From Streptomyces sp. GSL17-111 (GTDB lineage: Bacteria; Actinomycetota; Actinomycetes; Streptomycetales; Streptomycetaceae), in assembly GCF_037911585.1 (NCBI RefSeq), contig NZ_JBAJNS010000001.1, positions 4,263,501 through 4,327,500 of the forward strand: DNA of 64,000 bases, given 5' to 3'. The position numbers and the translations under genes are program-made. The notes under the pieces were generated by a model that saw nothing but the letters and a program-made list of their open reading frames with translations, ran no database searches and was not told the DNA's origin. The number at the start of each line of letters is the position of its first letter. Position 1 is the first letter of the stretch. Shown here one piece after another: positions 58,628 to 64,000 of this stretch.

Positions 58628-59977
58628 TCACAGGCGCTGCCAGAGGGCGGGGACGTTCGGGGGCTCCCAGCCGGTCATCGAGCGGTGGCCCTGGAGGCAC
58701 CGGTAGGTGGCGGAACCGTAGGTGACCGTGTCGCCGGCGGTGTAGTTGGTGCCGGCCGACCACGTGCCGCCCGGGTCACCGGGGTCTCCGGGGTCACCCG
58801 GGTCGCCCGGGTCGGTGGTCGTCTTCAGGGTGAGGCCGTAGGCCTGCAGGATCTCGTTGATGGGCTGGTGGTAGGTCGTCCCGCCCGTACGGCAGTTGCC
58901 GGAGCCGCCGGAGGTCACGCCCTGGGCCTGGCTGCCCGAGATGTAGGAGCCGCCGGAGTCGCCGGGCTCGGCGCACACGGAGGTGCGGGTGACGCCGGTG
59001 ATCGTCCCCTCGGGGTAGGTGACGGAGGTGTTGTGCTGCTGGATCGTGCCGCAGTGCCAGCCGGTGGTGGAGCCGGAGCGGCAGATCGAGGCGCCGACCG
59101 GGGCCTGCGTGGAGCCGGTCACCTGGATGTTCGCGCCGCCGGAGCCCTTCACGTACGGGGTGGCCGTCCAGTTGGAGTTGGTCGCGACCCAGGCGTAGTC
59201 GTTACCGGGGAAGGACGAGCCCTGGAAGGTGCCCTGGGAGACCTGGTTGTAGCCGGAGGTGGTCGTGCCGGTCCGGCCGCAGTGGCCGGCCGTGGCGAAG
59301 CCCTGCTGCGAGCCGCGCGTCACCGGGAAACCGACCGAGCAGCGCCCGCTGCCCCCCATGTAGTAGGCGTCGCCGCCGCGCAGGTCGTAGAGCGCCCGGG
59401 GCTGCTCGTCGGACCGCACGACCTTGACCAGGTCGGTGTCGGCGCCGCTGGCGGCCACGAAGTCCCGTGCCTGGGCGGGCTTCGGCGAGTGGACGACGAC
59501 CGCGTTGGAGGTGACGTCGACGAACCAGACGGGCGCCGCCTCGGGTGCCTTCTTGACGGCGGCCCGGTCCAGCTGCGCCTTGACGGCGTCCAGCTCGGCC
59601 AGGGTGTGGCTGACGACCTCGGCCCGGGCGCCCTCGGCGGCGATCCGGTCGGCCTCGGCCGCGTCGCTGGTGGCCACGGTCAGCCGGGCGTCGTTCCCGC
59701 TGACCCAGGCACCGGCGAAGCTGTCACCGAGCGCACTGCGCAGGGCGGCCGCGTCCGCGGTGGCCCGGCTCTCGGCGGCCAGGCGCTGCTCGGCCTGGCC
59801 CTCGCTGAGCCCGAGGTCGCGCTGGAGCGCCTTGAGCAGCCCGGGATCGGCGACGGGGGCGGACGGGGGCCTGACCGGGGCGGGTTCGGCCGCCGCTATG
59901 CCCGGTTGCCCGGCCGCGACAAGGGCGCCGGCCGTGAACACGGCCGCGCAGACGCCCTTGAGGGTTCTGTGGAGCAT
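58628..59977 (-). CDS. sprC: Streptogrisin C-like secreted serine protease with chitin-binding domain
   Basis: A 449-residue prepro-protease. A signal peptide (to about 30) and an alpha-lytic-type propeptide (to about 205) precede the chymotrypsin fold with catalytic AGHCG, GNDYAWV and GDSGGS. A linker of five DPG repeats leads to a 45-residue carbohydrate-binding module (WSAGTNYTAGDTVTYGSATYRCLQGH) that binds chitin. This is the architecture of streptogrisin C, thought to act on chitin-linked protein. It has a GGAGAGA ribosome site. A strong dyad lies immediately upstream. Confidence 0.9.
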   Translation of the reverse strand: MLHRTLKGVCAAVFTAGALVAAGQPGIAAAEPAPVRPPSAPVADPGLLKALQRDLGLSEGQAEQRLAAESRATADAAALRSALGDSFAGAWVSGNDARLTVATSDAAEADRIAAEGARAEVVSHTLAELDAVKAQLDRAAVKKAPEAAPVWFVDVTSNAVVVHSPKPAQARDFVAASGADTDLVKVVRSDEQPRALYDLRGGDAYYMGGSGRCSVGFPVTRGSQQGFATAGHCGRTGTTTSGYNQVSQGTFQGSSFPGNDYAWVATNSNWTATPYVKGSGGANIQVTGSTQAPVGASICRSGSTTGWHCGTIQQHNTSVTYPEGTITGVTRTSVCAEPGDSGGSYISGSQAQGVTSGGSGNCRTGGTTYHQPINEILQAYGLTLKTTTDPGDPGDPGDPGDPGGTWSAGTNYTAGDTVTYGSATYRCLQGHRSMTGWEPPNVPALWQRL

Positions 59978-59988
59978 GAGTCTCTCCT

Positions 59989-60014
59989 CGGTTTCGGGGG
60001 GGTGCCCGAAACCG
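59989..60014. promoter_or_regulatory. Dyad just upstream of the streptogrisin start
   Basis: CGGTTTCGG (59989-59997) and CCGAAACCG (60006-60014) are exact inverted copies with 8 bp between them, starting 12 bp before the protease start codon. It may be an operator or a hairpin next to the ribosome site. Confidence 0.55.
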
Positions 60015-60067
60015 TAGGCGTGGGCACGACAAGCTAAGGAGAGCTCAGCTCACCCCCTGTCCCGGCG

Positions 60068-61057
60068 TTATGGGTGGGGCGTGGCCGCTCCCTTGACCGG
60101 GTTGGCTGCCGAGGGGACGGCCGAGGGGACGGCCGAGGGGACGGCCGAAGCGGCCCGGGCGGCCGCCTCGGCGTAGGCGGCGCGGGCGTGGCCGAGCACG
60201 GCCTGGGCCGCCTCCTGGTCCTGGGCGTCCGGGTGCCACCCGAGGAGGTGCCGCCAGCGCAGCGGCGCCCCCGCCAGGGGCCGCGTCACGATGCCGGGAG
60301 TGGGCGGGAACGTCGCCCGGCACAGCCCGACCGCCCGGCCGACCTGCACGAGGTGCACGCACGACGCCGTGTCCGTCTCGTACACGGACGCGGGGGTGAA
60401 ACCGGCCCGGGCGCAGGCGGCGGCGAAGCAGTCGGCGAAGCAGCCGTCGCCGGGGACGTCCACCCAGGACGCGTGCGCCAGGTCGGCGAGCGCCACCTCC
60501 TGCCGGGCCGCGAGGGGGTGGTCGTGGACGAGCATCACGAACACCGGGTCCGTGCCCACCTCCCGCCAGGCCAGCCGGTCGGCGGCGGGCGGCTGACTCT
60601 CGCCGCAGGTGCCGATCAACGCGAAGTCCAGCCGTCCCTTTCCGACGCACTCCGCGATCTCCCGCTCCGACCACGACGCCTGCGTGGTGACGGGCACGCC
60701 GGGATGCGCGGTCGCGAGCCGGTCCACGAGCCCACCCAGCAGGGGGCCGTGGGTGCCGCCGAGCCGGAAGCCGGGCACGGGCCGGCGTCCGTGCGCGAAC
60801 CGCACGGCCTCCTCCTGGAGTTCGGAGACGGCCGGCAGCACCACGCGGGTGCGGTGCAGGACGAGCTCGCCCAGTGCCGTCGGCCGCACCCCGTGCCGGG
60901 AGCGCTCGAAGAGCCGCCCGCCCAGCATCCGTTCCACGCGCTTGAGCTGTGCGCTCAGCGCGGGCTGGGCCAGCCCCAGTGCGGCGGCGGCCTTCGTCAG
61001 GCTGCCCGCCTCCGCGATGGCCCGGATCGTCCTCAGATGACGCAGCTCCAGCTCCAT
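60068..61057 (-). CDS. LysR-family transcriptional regulator
   Basis: A 329-residue regulator. Residues 1-60 hold the LysR helix-turn-helix (ELRHLRTIRAIAEAGSLTKAAAALGLAQPALSAQLKRVE) and residues 90-290 the substrate-binding domain. The C-terminal tail contains three 4-residue repeats (SAVP) coded by tandem 12-bp units. ATG 61057 starts the canonical helix. It is adjacent to, and may control, the streptogrisin gene ending its path leftward or the sigma-CAP gene upstream. A palindrome with LysR-like T-N11-A shape is 10 bp ahead of its start. Confidence 0.85.
   Translation of the reverse strand: MELELRHLRTIRAIAEAGSLTKAAAALGLAQPALSAQLKRVERMLGGRLFERSRHGVRPTALGELVLHRTRVVLPAVSELQEEAVRFAHGRRPVPGFRLGGTHGPLLGGLVDRLATAHPGVPVTTQASWSEREIAECVGKGRLDFALIGTCGESQPPAADRLAWREVGTDPVFVMLVHDHPLAARQEVALADLAHASWVDVPGDGCFADCFAAACARAGFTPASVYETDTASCVHLVQVGRAVGLCRATFPPTPGIVTRPLAGAPLRWRHLLGWHPDAQDQEAAQAVLGHARAAYAEAAARAASAVPSAVPSAVPSAANPVKGAATPHP
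60108..60143. repeat. Three tandem 12-bp units in the LysR gene
   Basis: GCCGAGGGGACG occurs three times in a row, plus a partial fourth copy. In the reading frame it encodes repeated Pro-Ser-Ala-Val steps near the C-terminus. Copy number probably varies between strains. Confidence 0.8.
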
Positions 61058-61067
61058 GACCGGAGCT

Positions 61068-61079
61068 TGGTCCAGACCA
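61068..61079. promoter_or_regulatory. Palindrome upstream of the LysR gene (dre-like or LysR box)
   Basis: TGGTCCAGACCA matches the dre core TGGTCTAGACCA at 11 of 12 positions. It also fits the T-N11-A pattern bound by LysR proteins. It lies 10 bp before the LysR start, so either DasR control or autoregulation would fit. Confidence 0.5.
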
Positions 61080-61095
61080 TGGAAAACGGCAAGGG

Positions 61096-62823
61096 TCAGC
61101 GCTGGGTTCCGAAGACCTGGGTCCACCAGGGGCCGCCCGGCGCGGTGTGCTTGCCGACGCCCATCTCCTCGAAGGAGCAGTTGAGGATGTTGGCACGGTG
61201 CCCCGGGCTGTCCATCCACGCCCCCACGACGTCCGACGCGCTCTGCTGGCCGCGCGCGATGTTCTCGCCGTAGGTGCTCCAGCTGTAGCCGGCCGCCGAC
61301 ATGCGGTCGCCCGGATCGCCGCCGTCCGGGTCGGTGTGGTCGAAGTAGTCACGGGCGGCCATGTCGGCCGAGTGCCGGGCGGCGGCCGTCTCCAGCCGGT
61401 CGTTGTGCCGCACCGGACCACAACCGGCCCGCGCCCGCTCGGCGTTGACCAGGTCCACCACCTGTCCGCCGCCCGGCGGGCCCGGAGCCGGCGGCTGCGG
61501 CGTGGCCGGCGGCTCCGGCCGCTCCGGCGTCTTGGTGGGCGTCGGCGGCGGGGTCGGCGGGCTCGGCGCGGTCCGGCTCGGGGAGGGGGACGCGCTGGGG
61601 CTGCCGGAGGGTGACGCCGACGGCGGCGGTGACGCGGGGGCGGACGAGAGCGACCCCTTCAGCACCGGCCCCTCCGCCTCCACCGGCGGCTTCGGTCCGG
61701 ACGGCTCGGGCCCGCCCCCCGGCGTCAGGACGACGACGCCGATCGTGCCCCCGGCCACGAGGACGGCCACCGCCGAGGCCACCACCGTCCTGCGGCGTCC
61801 TCCCGGCCGCCGCCGCGCCCCCGGCCGGCCCGCCCGACGTGTCCCGCCCACCCGGTGCGCCCCGCCCCCGCCGCCGGACACGTCCGCGCCGGGGGAGCCC
61901 GCGCCGCCGGAAACGTCCGCGCCGAGGGAGCCCGCGTCGGGGACCTCCGCGTCGTGGGCGGCGAGCACGAAGGAGTCCGTCGCGTCCGGCCCGACGACCG
62001 CGAGCAGCCCCGCACTCACCGGCACCAGACCCAGCGCCACGAGCAGCCGCTCGGCGGGCACCAGCCCCGCCTGGTGCCCGGAGCACACCGTGCACCCCCG
62101 GGCGTGCCGGGCCAGCCGCTTCCGCCACAGCGCCGAGGGCCGCCCGTCCCACCCGGCCACCACGTCCTGGAGCAGGACGCAGCGCGGCACCGCCGCCAGC
62201 GCCCGCACGACCACCCGGGCCGTCTCCAGTTGCGCCTTCATCCGCTGCACCCGCACGGCCGTGTGCTGCGGGGTGAGCTCCATCGCCCGCGCCACCTCCT
62301 CGCGCGTCAGCTCCTCGGCGGCCTCCAGCCACCACAGGGCCAACAGCGCGCGGTCGTCCGGGTCCAGCCACCGGGTGGCCTCCGCCACCTCCTGGCGCTG
62401 CCCGGACAGGCCCAGCCGGATGATCGTCAGGTCGACGAAGTCCGCGCCGGGGTCGGCGACGTCCCACGCGTCCCGCAGCCCGCCCTCGTCGGGCGCGCTC
62501 CGGCGGACCTGCCGCAGGTCGCGGATCCGGTTGGTCGCTATGGCCACGAGCCACGACCGGAAGCTCTCCGGCTCCCGCAGGGAACCCAGGCCCTGCAACG
62601 CGCGCACGAACGTCTCCTGGACCACGTCGTCCACGTCCGCGTGCCCGTTCAGCGCACGCCCCACGATGTTGTAGACGAGCGGCAGGTACGCGGCGACGAG
62701 TTCGTCCTGCGCCTTCGGATCACCCTTCTGAGCCGCCCTGACCACCGCGACGTCGCATTCCCTGCCCACACCCGACCCGCTTCCTGAACCCGTGTCCGTT
62801 CGCCGGCTCGCCGACTGAATCAT
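61096..62823 (-). CDS. One-piece ECF sigma factor - zinc motif - membrane span - CAP domain protein
   Basis: A 575-residue fusion. Residues about 25-105 are sigma region 2 (DVDDVVQETFVRALQGL, FRSWLVAIATNRIRDLRQ) and about 165-215 region 4 (LTREEVARAMELTPQHTAVRVQRMKAQLE). A cysteine/histidine motif of the anti-sigma type (HARGCTVCSGH) lies near 240-250, a membrane helix near 343-365, and a Pro/Ser linker up to about 450. The end is an extracellular CAP/SCP domain: VVDLVNAERARAGCGPV, YGENIARGQ, WMDSPGHRANILNCSF. A sensor and sigma factor in one chain implies release by proteolysis or a shape change. ATG 62823 is chosen by fit; its ribosome site is poor. Confidence 0.82.
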   Translation of the reverse strand: MIQSASRRTDTGSGSGSGVGRECDVAVVRAAQKGDPKAQDELVAAYLPLVYNIVGRALNGHADVDDVVQETFVRALQGLGSLREPESFRSWLVAIATNRIRDLRQVRRSAPDEGGLRDAWDVADPGADFVDLTIIRLGLSGQRQEVAEATRWLDPDDRALLALWWLEAAEELTREEVARAMELTPQHTAVRVQRMKAQLETARVVVRALAAVPRCVLLQDVVAGWDGRPSALWRKRLARHARGCTVCSGHQAGLVPAERLLVALGLVPVSAGLLAVVGPDATDSFVLAAHDAEVPDAGSLGADVSGGAGSPGADVSGGGGGAHRVGGTRRAGRPGARRRPGGRRRTVVASAVAVLVAGGTIGVVVLTPGGGPEPSGPKPPVEAEGPVLKGSLSSAPASPPPSASPSGSPSASPSPSRTAPSPPTPPPTPTKTPERPEPPATPQPPAPGPPGGGQVVDLVNAERARAGCGPVRHNDRLETAAARHSADMAARDYFDHTDPDGGDPGDRMSAAGYSWSTYGENIARGQQSASDVVGAWMDSPGHRANILNCSFEEMGVGKHTAPGGPWWTQVFGTQR

Positions 62824-63176
62824 CCGACACAGGGGAGACCGCACCCCGGAGGCACGGATAACAGAAATCGCGACGAAGTTCTCCGAGTGCTCCGAGTGCT
62901 CCGATCTTTCCGACACCGCACCGGCTGGCCCGCCTTCCGTACTGCGGCGAACCCCGCGGCGGCGGTCTCCCCGTGCAGCCGACCCCAAGACGCCCGCTCT
63001 CACCTTCATGGGAGCGGCCTCACATCGGACACGGTCTGTGGGCGCGGGCGCGCATCGTTGCGCCCACGGGTTGAGGCGGGGAGCACCTCAGCGCCCCGTC
63101 TTCCCGCCCCTTGACTCCGTGCTTCATCGGCGGGATGGTCGTGGAACATTGCGCAACTCAAGCTCCGGGAGGGGCC
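62824..63176. other. 353-bp divergent intergenic region upstream of the sigma-CAP gene
   Basis: No gene seen. Besides the promoter-like pair listed separately it holds 9-bp units CTCCGAGTG twice, plus a partial third copy (62881-62905), directly upstream. The right-hand 250 bp show nothing I can name. Confidence 0.5.
62857..62884 (-). promoter_or_regulatory. ECF-type promoter candidate of the sigma-CAP gene
   Basis: On the leftward strand GGAGAACTT is followed after 15 nt (counted from AGAAC) by GTTATC. This resembles ECF promoters (GGAAC-15/16-GTC/GTT). It lies about 35-60 bp before the sigma-CAP start, so the sigma factor may drive its own gene. Confidence 0.4.
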
Positions 63177-63419
63177 ATGGCGCTACGGTTCATCGCGAAG
63201 GACCCGGAAAGCCGAGAGGACCAGTGTCCGTCGGTGTGGGTGGACGAGTCGACGAACGACATCGTCGTGCAAGGGTGGTGGCCCGACGCCTCCACCGTGG
63301 AGGAGTGCGAGCGGGTCGGCTCCATCCCGGACACCGAGGGCGTCGTGCGGCTCCCCGCACGCATGGTCGACGCACTGAGGAGGGCGTGTGACGTCGCAGA
63401 CGGTACCGCCGTTCGCTGA
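63177..63419 (+). CDS. Small actinobacterial protein upstream of DUF6879
   Basis: An 80-residue acidic protein, MALRFIAKDPESREDQCPSV at the start and LPARMVDALRRACDVADGT at the end, with no signal or membrane segment. ATG 63177 has GGGAGG 4 nt upstream. It overlaps the DUF6879 gene by 32 bp, so the two are translated together. Proteins of this size and pattern recur beside DUF6879 and XRE/DUF5753 genes in Streptomyces. I cannot assign a function. Confidence 0.72.
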   Translation: MALRFIAKDPESREDQCPSVWVDESTNDIVVQGWWPDASTVEECERVGSIPDTEGVVRLPARMVDALRRACDVADGTAVR

Positions 63420-63915
63420 GCTGCTGAAGGCATGCGAGCGGTCAGCCGTCCACCTGGAGACGCGAGACGTGTACGCCATCCCGGGGGAGGGCGAGGAGTT
63501 CCGCGCGTGGAGGGCTGGTGAAGACCCGCGTAGGGTGCCTCGGGGCGCATGGTGGAACGCCTTCCACGATGCGGTTGCCGACGCCGTCAGCCGGGGTGTG
63601 GCCGTTCGCCGGGCCCGAGTCGTCTCGGCACCGTTGAGCGAGTACATCCGCTACGAGCACGCGTGCACGTACCAGAACGTGGAGGCAGGTGAAGACGTCC
63701 GGTGGCTGCCCCGTTCGAACGCGTCGGACCTCCTGCTTCCGGGTAACGACCTGTGGATCTTCGACGACCGCCTGATTCGGTTCGCCTGGTTCAGTGGCGA
63801 CGGGGAGCTGGTAGGGCAATCCCTCGTAGACGACCTTGACGTCGTCAAGCGCCACGCGGAGGCGTTCCGCGCCGTCTGGGAGCGCGCCGTACCGCACGCG
63901 GACTACACACCGTAG
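63388..63915 (+). CDS. DUF6879-family protein
   Basis: A 175-residue soluble protein with the DUF6879 pattern: AVHLETRDVYAIPGEGEEF at the start, ARVVSAPLSEYIRYEHACTYQNVEAGEDVRWLPR in the middle, and DLWIFDDRLIRFAWFSGDGEL later. GTG 63388 is preceded by GAGGAGGG. Such genes commonly take the DUF397 place beside XRE/DUF5753 regulators, and here the next gene, 5 bp away, begins as such a regulator. A partner role is inferred from position. Confidence 0.78.
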   Translation: MTSQTVPPFAELLKACERSAVHLETRDVYAIPGEGEEFRAWRAGEDPRRVPRGAWWNAFHDAVADAVSRGVAVRRARVVSAPLSEYIRYEHACTYQNVEAGEDVRWLPRSNASDLLLPGNDLWIFDDRLIRFAWFSGDGELVGQSLVDDLDVVKRHAEAFRAVWERAVPHADYTP

Positions 63916-63919
63916 GCGC

Positions 63920-64000
63920 ATGTCCTTCGTCCCGTCTCCCAGTGCTCAGGCCGCTCGTGACGCCGTCGCCGCGCGCCTTCGGGATCTGCGGCTGGACGCC
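63920..64000 (+). CDS. XRE-family regulator, 5' end only
   Basis: ATG 63920 opens a frame reading MSFVPSPSAQAARDAVAARL and onwards to the window edge. The spacing and RLRDLRLDA are typical of the first helix of XRE/DUF5753 (Scr1-type) regulators. Only 27 codons are visible. The gene follows the DUF6879 gene with 4 bp between, forming the expected pair. Confidence 0.65.
   Translation, partial: MSFVPSPSAQAARDAVAARLRDLRLDA

Noticed and set aside
62824..63009. Sigma-CAP protein extended upstream to 63009
   Set aside because: The added residues are low-complexity, arise from the 9-bp repeats and cover the promoter-like elements.

Overview
The window is GC-rich throughout (G/C third positions, frequent GTG/TTG starts, purine-rich GGAGG ribosome sites, WhiJ-type regulators, a DasR-like palindrome, streptogrisin, LpqY-type trehalose importer). 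All of this points to a chromosomal segment of a Streptomyces or a very close relative. I see no phage, transposase, integrase, CRISPR array, rRNA or recognisable tRNA. The segment looks like core or conserved chromosome rather than an island.

Layout, left to right. 1-5 kb: 3' end of a TesB acyl-CoA thioesterase, a conserved protein of unknown role, agmatinase (speB) and NADP-type glutamate dehydrogenase (gdhA). gdhA is preceded by a long leader carrying a perfect 17-bp terminator hairpin. 4.5-6.8 kb: a WhiJ-like triad (XRE/DUF5753 regulator, DUF397 small protein, divergent HATPase) around three tandem 12-bp repeats. 6.9-10.8 kb: a fused, asymmetric ABC exporter. 11-15.3 kb: lpqY-sugA-sugB-sugC, a complete trehalose import operon with its own ATPase. 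15.3-17.4 kb: Nudix hydrolase and a secreted S28 peptidase. 17.4-23.2 kb: LacI regulator-rbsA-rbsC-rbsB-rbsK, in which rbsK appears to start at CTG. 23.3-27.4 kb: recD2-like helicase and citrate synthase (citA), followed by a Crp-type palindrome and a probable small RNA with two identical hairpin loops. 27.4-34.9 kb: copper chaperone, small HTH protein, YqeY protein, FUSC transporter, secreted beta-propeller-like protein, nhaA and a PucR-type regulator.

35-45.8 kb is the most unusual membrane block. One operon encodes a YqiJ-like OB-fold membrane protein, a YqiK-type flotillin and a giant (about 1,614 aa) AAA ATPase. It runs tail-to-tail into an operon for a small membrane protein, an ECF-like sigma factor and an M48 (HtpX-class) membrane protease. 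45.8-47.6 kb: ABC half-exporter with a minimal winged-helix protein.

47.6-54.4 kb is a peptidoglycan-degrading cluster read leftwards: GH25 lysozyme, PGRP-type amidase, NagZ, NamZ and an AmiE-like serine hydrolase. All five carry export signals. Together they can cut the glycan, release terminal sugars and strip peptides. A DasR-like (dre) palindrome lies upstream. 54.6-57.2 kb: mgtE with a candidate leader peptide, and a metallophosphoesterase. 57.2-61.1 kb: a LuxR regulator resembling the C-terminal half of a LAL protein, streptogrisin C-like protease with a chitin-binding domain, and a LysR regulator. 61.1-62.8 kb: one polypeptide joining an ECF sigma factor, a zinc-type anti-sigma-like motif, a membrane segment and an extracellular CAP/SCP domain. 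The right end holds a small protein, a DUF6879 protein and the first codons of another XRE regulator, a second regulator/partner locus like the one at 4.5 kb.
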